From Pedobacter sp. ASV19 (GTDB taxonomy: Bacteria > Bacteroidota > Bacteroidia > Sphingobacteriales > Sphingobacteriaceae), in the NCBI RefSeq assembly GCF_016429005.1, contig NZ_JAELTV010000008.1:1-48742 (forward strand): 48,742 bases of DNA. The letters are read 5' to 3'. This document shows, in pieces, positions 7,495 through 16,587 of this stretch; position 1 is the stretch's first letter, and each line of letters begins with the position of its first letter. The notes under the pieces were generated by a model. The model did not search any database and had not been told where the DNA came from. It was given only the letters and a program-made list of their open reading frames with translations. Made by a program: the position numbers and the translations under genes.

Positions 7495-8073
7495 ATGGTC
7501 AACTACAGTACCTGTCCCGACAATGAACTCATTCTCTTACTAAAAGAAGGGAACGATGCTGCATTTAGGGAAATTTACCTTCGGTACGATAAATTACTGT
7601 ATTTATACGCCTATAAAAAACTAAGAAATAGGGAAGAAGCAAAAGATGTAGTGCAGGATGTTTTTACCTGGTTGCTGAACAACCGGACCGAAATCTATCT
7701 GACAGGGAACTTATCGGGCTATCTTTACAAAGCTGTGCTGCATAAGATCTTCGATATTTTTAAGCATAAAGGCATCATTAGGAAATATGCCGAAAGCGGA
7801 GAACATCATATCGAAATCAATCCTACAGAAACAGACTATTTAATCCGGGAGAAAGATATTGCCGCTTTAATCGAGCGTGAAATAGCCGCTATGCCTTCAA
7901 AAATGAGGGAGATCTATATTTTAAAAAGAAAGAACTTCCTGAGTACCAAAGAAATTGCCGAACAATTAAGAATTTCCGAGCATACCGTATCTACCCAACT
8001 CAAACGCGCCTTGAAGCATCTCCGGGTAAAACTAGGCATACTGGTCTATATTTTATGGATCATGAAAATGTAA
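7495..8073 (+). CDS. ECF RNA polymerase sigma-70 factor (PUL regulator)
   Basis: The 192-residue protein has sigma region 2 (about residues 28-62, YDKLLYLYAYKKLRNREEAKDVVQDVF) and region 4 (about 128-175, ending in the HTH LSTKEIAEQLRISEHTVSTQLKRALKHL). Regions 1 and 3 are absent, as in ECF factors of the Bacteroidota FecI/RpoE-like type. It is followed by a FecR anti-sigma gene and a SusC receptor with an STN domain. The expected circuit is that glycan at SusC signals through FecR, releasing this sigma factor to transcribe the SusC-led operon. Confidence 0.93.
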   Translation: MVNYSTCPDNELILLLKEGNDAAFREIYLRYDKLLYLYAYKKLRNREEAKDVVQDVFTWLLNNRTEIYLTGNLSGYLYKAVLHKIFDIFKHKGIIRKYAESGEHHIEINPTETDYLIREKDIAALIEREIAAMPSKMREIYILKRKNFLSTKEIAEQLRISEHTVSTQLKRALKHLRVKLGILVYILWIMKM

Positions 8074-8192
8074 GTTGGTTAATTATTTATTTGTATATCA
8101 GGTGTCTGTGATTTTTTATTTTATTTTTTTAAAACCCGTGTACCTAATGCGGTCCTGTGAATCGTCTATATCTTTTGTTAAGCAATAACAGA

Positions 8193-9317
8193 ATGAAAAA
8201 AGATGTAAAAGAAGTATTGGAAAAGGTAAATTCAGGTAATTACAGCCCGGAAGAAGAAACCATTGCCAAACTTTGGCTGCATCAACTCCATCAGCACGAT
8301 GAAGCTGGTCTTTCTGAAAAGGAACTGACTGAAATTTCTGATGAAATGTGGGACAGGTTGCAAAAAGATAAAAAGCAAAAATGGTTCAGACAAAGAACAA
8401 CATGGCTCACTGTGGCTGCCGCGGCGAGTATCGTTCTGGCAGTCGGTACTGGCTTGTATATGTACCGGGGCCAGACCCTGGGTCAGTCAAACACCCTTAA
8501 AGCTTATCTGAATGACGTTCCCGCCGGGAGCAATAAAGCTTACCTTACACTAGCCAGTGGAAAAAAGATCCCGCTGAACAATTCCTCAACTGGTACCCTT
8601 GCCGTTGAGGCAGGAGTGAAAATCACCAAAACCAGCGATGGACAACTGGTATACACGGTTTCCGATCAGGAAAAAAAAGCCGGAAGAGCGCACAACCTAA
8701 TTGAAACCCCAAGGGGAGGGCAGTACCAGCTGCATTTGCCCGATGGAACCAAAGTTTGGTTAAATGCAGCCTCTTCTTTAAAATACCCAGCCTCGTTTGC
8801 CGCCCTAAATGAACGCAGGGTTGAGTTGGTTGGGGAAGCTTATTTTGAAGTCGCAAAAGATAAATCCCATCCTTTTATTGTGAGCAGTGGAACACAGGAA
8901 GTAGAAGTATTGGGTACCCATTTTGACATTAATGCCTATCCAGATGAGCAAATCGTAAAAACCACCTTACTCGAAGGCGCTGTAAAATTGAACCGGCAAG
9001 TGGTTTTAAAACCGGGTGAACAATCTGTCTGGACGGGGAAAAAGTTTAGTGTCAGAGAGGTGAATGTTAACGACGTTATCGACTGGAAAAACGGCGAATT
9101 TGCATTTAACAATGAGCCCTTATCTGATATTTTAAAGAAAGTTTCCCGCTGGTATGACGTGGAGATTATTTATGCCCATCCACCTGAACACATGCCTACA
9201 TTTACAGGATCGATTTCCCGCTTTGAAAACGTATCCAGTGTTTTAAATATGCTCGAAGAAACCAGTACGACACGCTTCACTATTGAAGGGCGGCGAATAA
9301 CCGTACTCACCAGATAA
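8193..9317 (+). CDS. FecR-family anti-sigma factor
   Basis: This inner-membrane sensor holds the ECF sigma factor inactive until SusC is engaged. A cytoplasmic segment (residues 1-70) is followed by one transmembrane helix (about 71-91, WLTVAAAASIVLAVGTGLYMY). A periplasmic FecR domain (about 170-270, containing LPDGTKVWLNAASSLKYP and GEAYFEV) and a C-terminal DUF4974-like secretin-type domain (about 305-370) follow. The ATG at 8193 (MKKDVKEVLEKVNSG) is preferred over a GTG at 8157. It lies 119 bases after the sigma gene and 256 before the SusC start. Confidence 0.92.
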   Translation: MKKDVKEVLEKVNSGNYSPEEETIAKLWLHQLHQHDEAGLSEKELTEISDEMWDRLQKDKKQKWFRQRTTWLTVAAAASIVLAVGTGLYMYRGQTLGQSNTLKAYLNDVPAGSNKAYLTLASGKKIPLNNSSTGTLAVEAGVKITKTSDGQLVYTVSDQEKKAGRAHNLIETPRGGQYQLHLPDGTKVWLNAASSLKYPASFAALNERRVELVGEAYFEVAKDKSHPFIVSSGTQEVEVLGTHFDINAYPDEQIVKTTLLEGAVKLNRQVVLKPGEQSVWTGKKFSVREVNVNDVIDWKNGEFAFNNEPLSDILKKVSRWYDVEIIYAHPPEHMPTFTGSISRFENVSSVLNMLEETSTTRFTIEGRRITVLTR

Positions 9318-9476
9318 ACCTCTCATCACCTCACAACTAACCAAAACATCATCAACTAAAAACCAAACAAAATGAAAAGAATCAAAGGCAAAGCAAGTTA
9401 ATATCTCCAGTGGTTTTAAGAAAACGGTGTAGTCCCCTTGATAACAGATAAAAAACAAGAAACTATATCTAAAAAA

Positions 9477-9506
9477 GCCATGAAAGTGTATCAGCACCTT
9501 CATGGC
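9477..9506 (+). promoter_or_regulatory. Hairpin in the SusC leader
   Basis: GCCATGAA (9477-9484) and TTCATGGC (9499-9506) pair perfectly. After one mismatch three more pairs follow, with a 6-base loop. It lies in the 256-base leader between the FecR gene and SusC, 67 bases before the SusC ATG, and could act on elongation or mRNA stability. Confidence 0.45.
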
Positions 9507-9573
9507 AATATCTGAGTTAACCCTAAAAACAAATTTGAGATCCGTTCATGTATTAACCCAAGCTTACAAAAGT

Positions 9574-12500
9574 ATGAAAATAAATGCTTTTAACCTAGGT
9601 GTGCTGCGTTGGTGGCTACTGCCTAAACTTTTATTATTTATGAATTTTGTGGTTCAGCAAGTTCTGAACACCAATAAAAGAAAATTACTAATGAGAGTTA
9701 ACCTGATCATCATCATTCTCACCACGTGCTTACTGCAAGTCAGTGCAGCAGGTTTTGCTCAAAAGATCAGTTATACAAAACAGAATGCCACGCTGCAGCA
9801 GGTTTTTCTGGAGATCAGAAAGCAAACAGGTTTCAGAATACTCTATTCTGATCAATATGTAAACAGTCAGCTGAAAATTCATGCAGACTTTAAAAATTCG
9901 GAACTGGACCAGGTGATGGAAACCTTGCTTAAAGGTCAGAACCTGATGTATAAAGTGGACCGGAAAACCATTTTAATCAAGCCCCGTCCTGTTGATCCCA
10001 TGCTGCCCGGAAACACGAATTTTAAAAACATCGATGTAAAAGGAAAGGTACTGGATAAACAGGGGAGCCCTTTACCCGGCGCATCTGTGAGTGTTAGAGG
10101 ACAACTTAAAGTAGTCAGTACCGATGTAAACGGGAATTTTTCCCTGAAGAATGTAGACGAGCATGCGGTATTGGTTGTATCCTTCATCGGGTATATCAAG
10201 AAGGAAGTACCTGTTAATGGAGAGGCCTCCCTGACCATTGTACTGGCAGAAGATGTCGGTTTGCTCAACGATATCGTTGTGGTAGGATATGATTCCAGGA
10301 AGCAAAGTGAACTGACAAGTGCGGTTTCTGTGGTCTCATCTGAAAAGCTAAAAGACGTAACCTCTAATGATATTGGCTCTATGTTACAGGGTAAAGTGGC
10401 CGGGTTACAGGTTGTAAACAGCTCAGGCGCACCTGGCGCCATCGCAGAAATCAGGTTACGTGGTGTGTCCTCTGTGAATGCAAACCAAAGCCCGCTATTT
10501 GTTGTAGATGGTATTATTGGAGGTAATTATGATCCCAATGATGTAGAAAGCGTGACCATATTAAAAGACGCAGGTGCTACAGCTTTATATGGCTCACAGG
10601 CAAATGCAGGGGTGATCATCATCACCACTAAAAGGGCCAAACAAAACGAAACCAGATTTGAAGCCAAGGTGTCAACTGGTTTTAGAACAGCCGATTTTGG
10701 TAAAATGAAGCTTATGAACAGTAACGAGCTTTACGATTACCAGAAAGAATTCTACCGGGATTATATAGTAGGCGCACCTGATAATTCGTATAAAATAGAC
10801 TTGATAAAATTCTATGCGGAGCGTCCTTTATCCTTACGGAACCAGGATTATAACTGGTCTAAAGAGTCATTTAGAAGTGCCCCTTTATATAATATCTATT
10901 TATCCGCCAGCGGTAAAACAGAAAAGAACGATTATTATGTAGGCGCATCCTATTATAAAGAAAAAGGAACCTTTATCAACACGAATTTTGAACGTGTCAA
11001 TTTACGCGGAAACTCCACCTACCACTTTTCAAAAAAGTTAGATGTCAGCAATAATATTAACCTTAGTGCATCGCAAGGAAGGAGTTATGATTACATGGAC
11101 ATGTACTATTCCTTCCTCAACATGCCCTGGGACAATCCCTATGATGCCAATGGTAATCCAATATATGTAGATGGTAATTCTACTTTTAAATGGTGGTCAA
11201 GAGATAAAATCAATCCGATTAATACCGTGCAAAATTCTGATCACACCTATAAAGGATTTAATGTAAACTACGACCTGGGGATCAACTACCGCATCGCAGC
11301 CTGGTTAACTTTTGCCAGTACCAACAGGGTATCTGCCTCATTCGATAAAGGCAGCAATTATGTATCGCCATTAGCCGCAGGTACCTATCATGGTACGGGT
11401 TATATTGACGAGCTCAATACCTTGAATTATGGTGTCATCAGCAACCAGTTGTTCAAGTTCGATTTCAAGTTCGGTGACCACAGTTTAAGTGGTTTTGCAG
11501 GGGGAGCCTTTGAAAGTAGTAAAAATGAGTACTCTGGTGCCTCCGGTAAAGGATTACCAGAAGGTTTGAAAGTGCTGAATGTGGTATCCAACAACCAGCT
11601 GGTAAATGGCGCCAACAACAAATATATTTTACAGTCTTTGTTGTCACAGGTTAACTACAATTACAAAAACAGATATTTCCTGTCGGGATCGTTCAGATAT
11701 GACGGTTCTTCCAATTTTGCACCAAGCAAACAGTATGGTGGTTTCCCATCTGTTTCGGCAGCATGGTCGGCCAGTAATGAAGATTTCCTGTCAGGCAACG
11801 AGACCATCAGTAACTTGAAATTACGGGCCAGCTACGGTGTTACCGGTACGCAGGATATTGGTGCATCGCGCTACCTGGGCCTGTTCTCTCTGACTACCCA
11901 ATACAACTCATTGGTAGGTGCAGTGCCTTATCAACTGGCAAGTCCTAATTTAACCTGGGAAAGTAAACACCAGCTCAATGCAGGCATGGACATCAGTCTG
12001 TTTAAAAGGGTGAATCTGACATTGGATTTTTACCGTAACGATACTAAAAATCTGTTATTGCAGGTTTCACAACCCTTATCTGTTGGTTTCGAAACCAAAT
12101 GGGATAATGCAGGTACGGTAACCAATAAAGGTATTGAACTTGGAATCAACTCCACCAATGTCAGAACCAGGAACTTTGAGTGGACTACAGATTTTACCAT
12201 TAATTTTAACAACAACAAATTATCAGGTTTCCCATCAGATATCATCAAAACCGGTTCATGGAGTATTTCACAGATCTATCGGAATGGAGGTAACCTGTTT
12301 GAGTTTTACATGCCAAAGTGGTTAGGTGTAGATGCGCAAACCGGTGCACCAGTTTGGGAGAAGATCATTTATAACACAGAAGGTAAAGCAGTAGCCAGCG
12401 AGAAAACATCAGATTATGCACAGGCCACCAATCAGGAAGTCGGTTCAGCGTTGCCTAAGTACCAGGGTGGTTTTAACAACAGTCTTAAGTATAAGAACTT

Positions 12501-12963
12501 TAATTTAAGAGTAAGCACTTACTTTAACTATGGCAACAAGGTGTTCAGTAATAACCTGAGGTTTATGATGAACGATGGCCATGAGCCTTATTATAACCAG
12601 ATTAAATTGCCTGACGGCTCAAAGATCTGGACTGGGCCAGGCGATACCCAGGCAACCGAGCCAAGTCCGCAAAATTCAGCCAACTCTACAGAAACCTCTA
12701 CACGTTACTTGAAAAACGGAAGCTACTTCACCATCAGGAACATTGCTTTCTCGTACACCTTGCCGGTAGCCTGGGCGAAGAAGATCAGTATGGATAATAT
12801 CACTGTTGGTGTAACTGCCGATAATGTCGCTACGTTCTCTAACTTTTTAGGTCAGGATCCTCAGACCACCATTACGCCAGGCAGTTATTCTACTCCGGGT
12901 GTATCTGATTTTAAATATCCAAACAACAGGCAATATTTGTTCACTGTCAATTTTAATTTTTAA
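9574..12963 (+). CDS. susC: SusC/RagA-family TonB-dependent receptor with STN domain
   Basis: This is the outer-membrane importer of the utilization locus, taking up oligosaccharide captured with its SusD partner. A signal sequence (ending LLQVSAAGFAQ) is followed by an STN domain (about residues 65-137) and a carboxypeptidase-regulatory-like repeat (about 154-218, VKGKVLDKQGSPLPGASVSV). The plug (IRLRGVSSVNANQSPLFVVDG) and a long beta-barrel ending in a terminal Phe (FTVNFNF) come next. The STN domain marks a transducer that signals to FecR. The ATG at 9574 (MKINAFNLGVLRWW) is chosen as typical for the genus; ATGs at 9502 and 9691 are alternatives. SusD starts four bases after its stop. Confidence 0.95.
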   Translation: MKINAFNLGVLRWWLLPKLLLFMNFVVQQVLNTNKRKLLMRVNLIIIILTTCLLQVSAAGFAQKISYTKQNATLQQVFLEIRKQTGFRILYSDQYVNSQLKIHADFKNSELDQVMETLLKGQNLMYKVDRKTILIKPRPVDPMLPGNTNFKNIDVKGKVLDKQGSPLPGASVSVRGQLKVVSTDVNGNFSLKNVDEHAVLVVSFIGYIKKEVPVNGEASLTIVLAEDVGLLNDIVVVGYDSRKQSELTSAVSVVSSEKLKDVTSNDIGSMLQGKVAGLQVVNSSGAPGAIAEIRLRGVSSVNANQSPLFVVDGIIGGNYDPNDVESVTILKDAGATALYGSQANAGVIIITTKRAKQNETRFEAKVSTGFRTADFGKMKLMNSNELYDYQKEFYRDYIVGAPDNSYKIDLIKFYAERPLSLRNQDYNWSKESFRSAPLYNIYLSASGKTEKNDYYVGASYYKEKGTFINTNFERVNLRGNSTYHFSKKLDVSNNINLSASQGRSYDYMDMYYSFLNMPWDNPYDANGNPIYVDGNSTFKWWSRDKINPINTVQNSDHTYKGFNVNYDLGINYRIAAWLTFASTNRVSASFDKGSNYVSPLAAGTYHGTGYIDELNTLNYGVISNQLFKFDFKFGDHSLSGFAGGAFESSKNEYSGASGKGLPEGLKVLNVVSNNQLVNGANNKYILQSLLSQVNYNYKNRYFLSGSFRYDGSSNFAPSKQYGGFPSVSAAWSASNEDFLSGNETISNLKLRASYGVTGTQDIGASRYLGLFSLTTQYNSLVGAVPYQLASPNLTWESKHQLNAGMDISLFKRVNLTLDFYRNDTKNLLLQVSQPLSVGFETKWDNAGTVTNKGIELGINSTNVRTRNFEWTTDFTINFNNNKLSGFPSDIIKTGSWSISQIYRNGGNLFEFYMPKWLGVDAQTGAPVWEKIIYNTEGKAVASEKTSDYAQATNQEVGSALPKYQGGFNNSLKYKNFNLRVSTYFNYGNKVFSNNLRFMMNDGHEPYYNQIKLPDGSKIWTGPGDTQATEPSPQNSANSTETSTRYLKNGSYFTIRNIAFSYTLPVAWAKKISMDNITVGVTADNVATFSNFLGQDPQTTITPGSYSTPGVSDFKYPNNRQYLFTVNFNF

Positions 12964-12967
12964 GGAA

Positions 12968-14485
12968 ATGAAGAAAATTGTATCCACTTTATTTGTTCTG
13001 TTTTTCATCGCCATAAGCAGCTGTAAAAAGCTGGAAGTTAGTCCAAGTGACGCGATGAGCACAACTTCCCTGGTCACTACAACAGATGGTCTGACCAATG
13101 CATTGAATGGAGCATATGCCTTGTTTAAGGATCATATCCTTTTTAACGGAGTTACAGATCAGAATAACATGTATCTCCGTCAGTTTTATCAACTGACAGA
13201 CTTTGCCAGCGATGATATTGTTTGCGGTCAGGTCACTACCGATCCGTTATACTACAGCTTTAGTCTTGACCACTCCCCATCGCAGAGTAATACCCGTTAT
13301 TACTGGTATGTATCGTACAAGATGATCAACGGTGTAAATACGGTTATTGATGCAGTCGAAAAATCAGGTAAAACAGATGCAACAACTAATCAGTTATTGG
13401 GCGAGTGCTATTTTTTACGTGCCTTTTGTCACTTTAACTTAGTCAGGTTATTTGGTAAACCTTATAGCGTTGATCCTAATTCTCCAGGTGTCATCCTGCG
13501 GACAAATCTGACCGACCCATCAAAAAAGGCAAGATCAACCGTTAAAGAAGTCTACGATGCTGTTATTGCGGATTCTGAAAAAGCTGCGGATCTGATGACC
13601 CTGTCACGCGGCGTTCAGTATGCATCGAAAGAAGCTGCATGGGCCTTACTCGCACGTGTTAACCTTTACAAAGAAGACAATGCAAAAGCTATTGAATATG
13701 CAGGCAAAGTGATCAGCTCCGGTAAGTTTACTTTAGCCACACAGGCCACTTACCCAACCTTATTTGCCAACGCAGCAACTGGTAGTGAGACCATTTTTTG
13801 TGTAGCGTTTACCGATGTTGATGATTATGGAAAATTTGGTTCTATTGCTTCCATGATCTATTCAGATGGCAACTCCGGCTGGGGTGAAGAATATGCTTCT
13901 TCTTCACTGCGTTCGGTTATGTCTGCACATCCGGAAGATGTTCGCTGGTCGTATATTGTTCCGTTAAAAGATGCTGCTGGTGTTGTACAAAAGAAAAATG
14001 GTATCGAAGTTTATTATATCAGTAAGTTTTCCTTTCAGAACAGCCGGCCAAATTTAAGTTCGCCGATCATGTTCAGAATAGCTGAAATGTATCTGATCCG
14101 CGCTGAAGCTGAAGCAAAAACAGGCGCTACGGCCGCAGCACTGGATGATGTGGATATGATCCGTAAGAACCGTGGTTTGGAAGGCTCTCTTTATAATAAA
14201 GCTTTGCCTGCAGGCAGTACTATTCTGGACGTCGTTTTAACAGAGAAACGAATAGAAATGGCCTTTGAAGGGCATCGTACCTATGATGTATACCGCAATA
14301 AGCGGACCTTGAACAAGGCTTACTGGGGATACCATTTAACCGGATTAAAAGAGACCGATATCGATCTTTCAAAAACACCGGCAGGCTATCCTAATCTGAC
14401 AGTACCTTACACCAGTCCCCGCATCATCTATTATTTGCCGATAGACGAGGTGTTGAGTAATCCGCTGGCTACACAAAATCCATAG
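12968..14485 (+). CDS. susD: SusD/RagB-family glycan-binding lipoprotein
   Basis: The 506-residue surface lipoprotein partners the upstream SusC. It has a lipoprotein signal (MKKIVSTLFVLFFIAISSC) and a TPR-like helical core with CYFLRAFCHFNLVRLFGKPY and AWALLARVNLYKEDNAKAIEYA. The SusD C-terminal signature is YLIRAEAEAKTG, then EKRIEMAFEGHRTYDVYR. SusD proteins bind glycan at the cell surface and close the SusC barrel. The start at 12968 is set by the signal peptide; the open frame extends further upstream into susC. Confidence 0.95.
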   Translation: MKKIVSTLFVLFFIAISSCKKLEVSPSDAMSTTSLVTTTDGLTNALNGAYALFKDHILFNGVTDQNNMYLRQFYQLTDFASDDIVCGQVTTDPLYYSFSLDHSPSQSNTRYYWYVSYKMINGVNTVIDAVEKSGKTDATTNQLLGECYFLRAFCHFNLVRLFGKPYSVDPNSPGVILRTNLTDPSKKARSTVKEVYDAVIADSEKAADLMTLSRGVQYASKEAAWALLARVNLYKEDNAKAIEYAGKVISSGKFTLATQATYPTLFANAATGSETIFCVAFTDVDDYGKFGSIASMIYSDGNSGWGEEYASSSLRSVMSAHPEDVRWSYIVPLKDAAGVVQKKNGIEVYYISKFSFQNSRPNLSSPIMFRIAEMYLIRAEAEAKTGATAAALDDVDMIRKNRGLEGSLYNKALPAGSTILDVVLTEKRIEMAFEGHRTYDVYRNKRTLNKAYWGYHLTGLKETDIDLSKTPAGYPNLTVPYTSPRIIYYLPIDEVLSNPLATQNP

Positions 14486-14517
14486 TTTAATGATCACATT
14501 GTAATATACAAATTGAT

Positions 14518-15384
14518 ATGAAAAATTTTAAAGCTTACATGCTCATGCTGTTGGTAGCTATGGCAAGCTCGATATTCAACTCCTGTAAAAAAGATAAAAC
14601 CGAGATCAAAACCGATTTATTATATGAAGTTGTTGTGGATGGAGCCAGTGCAACCTTTACCGTAAAAACTGCCGGTGTAACCAATTACAAATGGGATTTT
14701 GGCGATGGTAAAACTTCCACTGACGCCAACCCAACGCACGTTTATCCGGGCAAAGGCAAATACGTGCCCACCCTTGTGGCCTCTGTGAACGGACAAAGTG
14801 CAGAAGCATCTACCGTATTGCGAATTGCTAAAACATCACCAGTAAAAATCAATGACAACTCATTCGATGACTGGGCTACGGTAACCCAAAACGTAATTCC
14901 CTTAGGAACAAGGAAAGGTGTTTTTAATATGGTGAAAATGGATTATGATGGCAATTATGTGTATCTGTATGGTGAAATGACTGGTAAAAAGGCAGATGCA
15001 GTGATTTTTGACATGTACATAGATTCCGACAACAATCCGGCTACCGGCTTGTTGACAGGCACATTCACTGATGGTGGTTATGATATTTTGCTGGAGGGTC
15101 AGCTGCTCACAGCTAGCTTAGACGTTTTTTACCACAACAGTACCAACCAGAATGCCTTTTCATTTGCGCAGCAATCCATAGCCGAGGCCTATACACTGGG
15201 TACCGTGAAAGAAGAGGGTGGCCTTGTGAAATTTGAAATGCGTCTGGCGCGTGGTAAACTTAAAGGTTTATCGGGTTCAGGATTGCGGATCGGTTTACAG
15301 GTTATAAAAAATGACTGGTCAGTCACTCTAGGTAGTGCCCCAGACGACGGAACCTCGAGTTTCTTCTTAGATATGAGCGAATAG
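14518..15384 (+). CDS. PKD-domain lipoprotein, probable surface glycan-binding protein
   Basis: The 288-residue lipoprotein (signal ending IFNSC-KK) has an N-terminal PKD domain at about residues 36-104, with the hallmark YKWDFGDGKTSTDANPTHVY. A beta-rich C-terminal domain (about 115-288) contains FDDWATV, YVYLYGEMTG and MYIDSDNNPATGLLTG, which recalls CBM9-like carbohydrate-binding modules. No catalytic motif is visible. Its place right after SusD, where SusE/SusF-type surface glycan-binding proteins usually sit, supports a binding role. It probably holds the polymer at the surface. The CBM9 likeness is from memory of the family pattern and is not certain. Confidence 0.75.
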   Translation: MKNFKAYMLMLLVAMASSIFNSCKKDKTEIKTDLLYEVVVDGASATFTVKTAGVTNYKWDFGDGKTSTDANPTHVYPGKGKYVPTLVASVNGQSAEASTVLRIAKTSPVKINDNSFDDWATVTQNVIPLGTRKGVFNMVKMDYDGNYVYLYGEMTGKKADAVIFDMYIDSDNNPATGLLTGTFTDGGYDILLEGQLLTASLDVFYHNSTNQNAFSFAQQSIAEAYTLGTVKEEGGLVKFEMRLARGKLKGLSGSGLRIGLQVIKNDWSVTLGSAPDDGTSSFFLDMSE

Positions 15385-15439
15385 TTTTTATACCCTAACC
15401 TGTTTTAAACTGTAAATAAAACATATATCCCGGTAACTT

Positions 15440-16564
15440 ATGGCAAAGATTTTAACTGCCGATCCCTTGGCTAATGGACGCTTAGTGTCTTTAGATGTTA
15501 TGCGCGGCATGATCATGATACTGCTTTGTGGGGAAAGCTGCATGCTTTACGAAGCCATAAAGCATGTGGATTCTGCCCATTCTTCGGGTGGTTTGATCAC
15601 CCAGTTTTTTCATCATCCCTGGCACGGACTGCGATTTTGGGATTTGGTCCAGCCGGCGTTCATGTTCATGGCTGGTGCTGCGATGTATATTTCTTACCAT
15701 CGTAAACTGGCCAAGGGCCAAAGCTGGGGCGATAATTTTAAACATGTTCTTATTCGCAGCCTGAAACTTTTCATCTGTGGGGTAGCATTGCATTGCATTT
15801 ATGCCGGTAAACCTGTTTGGGAACTTTGGAACGTTCTTACGCAGCTGGCATTCACCACTATGGTTGCCTATTTGATGATTAACAAGTCTTATACCTGGCA
15901 ATTTGCCTTCAGTATTGGTTTGCTATTGTTAACCGAAGTTTTGTACCGTGCCATAGAGATACCAGGTTTCAATCAGCCCTTTACAGAGGGAAAAAATTTT
16001 GGTGCCTATGTTGATACCTTGCTCATGGGCAAAATAAACAGCGACGGCTGGGTGGCCATCAATTGCATCCCTACAGCAGCGCATACCATTTGGGGTGTGC
16101 TGGCGGGTAAACTGCTGATCTCTGGCAAAACAAGTGCTTACAAAATCAAGATTTTAGTCCTGGCAGGCTTGGTTGGTCTGGTCATCGGTTTTGGCCTTGA
16201 CCTGTCGGGCATTACCCCAATCATCAAACGCATCAGTACAAGTTCGTTCACCTTTGCCTCTGTGGGCTGGGTATTGCTGATCCTGGCCATTGTGTATTGG
16301 ATGGTTGATGTAAAGCGAAACACCAAGTATGCCTGGATCTTTACTGTAGTTGGGATGAACGCCATATTTATTTACCTGTTCTTTGAAACAGTTGGGGTGC
16401 AATGGCTGAATGCCAAAGTCGCCATTTTTACGGGTGATATGTTGCACTTGTTCTTAAATGTGCCGGTCAATATAGCTGCAGTCGTATCGGCTCTCGCTGC
16501 ATTAATTGTGGAATGGGGCCTGTGTTACTGGCTGTATAAGCGGAACATCTTTTTTAAACTATAA
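15440..16564 (+). CDS. HGSNAT/NagX-like transmembrane N-acetyltransferase (DUF5009)
   Basis: The 374-residue polytopic inner-membrane protein has about 10 hydrophobic helices. It opens with RLVSLDVMRGMIMILL (residues 14-29), the start pattern of the DUF5009/DUF1624 acyltransferase group. The segment HHPWHGLRFWDLVQPAFMFM (58-77) lines up with the part of human heparan-alpha-glucosaminide N-acetyltransferase that carries the acetyl-accepting His269, which would be His59 here. That enzyme moves acetyl from cytosolic acetyl-CoA to an amino sugar on the other side of the membrane. In this locus, with GH109 and an N-acetylhexosamine kinase, the likely acceptor is terminal galactosamine or glucosamine in the periplasm. 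Family placement is good; the acceptor is inferred. Confidence 0.82.
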   Translation: MAKILTADPLANGRLVSLDVMRGMIMILLCGESCMLYEAIKHVDSAHSSGGLITQFFHHPWHGLRFWDLVQPAFMFMAGAAMYISYHRKLAKGQSWGDNFKHVLIRSLKLFICGVALHCIYAGKPVWELWNVLTQLAFTTMVAYLMINKSYTWQFAFSIGLLLLTEVLYRAIEIPGFNQPFTEGKNFGAYVDTLLMGKINSDGWVAINCIPTAAHTIWGVLAGKLLISGKTSAYKIKILVLAGLVGLVIGFGLDLSGITPIIKRISTSSFTFASVGWVLLILAIVYWMVDVKRNTKYAWIFTVVGMNAIFIYLFFETVGVQWLNAKVAIFTGDMLHLFLNVPVNIAAVVSALAALIVEWGLCYWLYKRNIFFKL

Positions 16565-16587
16565 ACCAAACCTGATAAAATACCATC

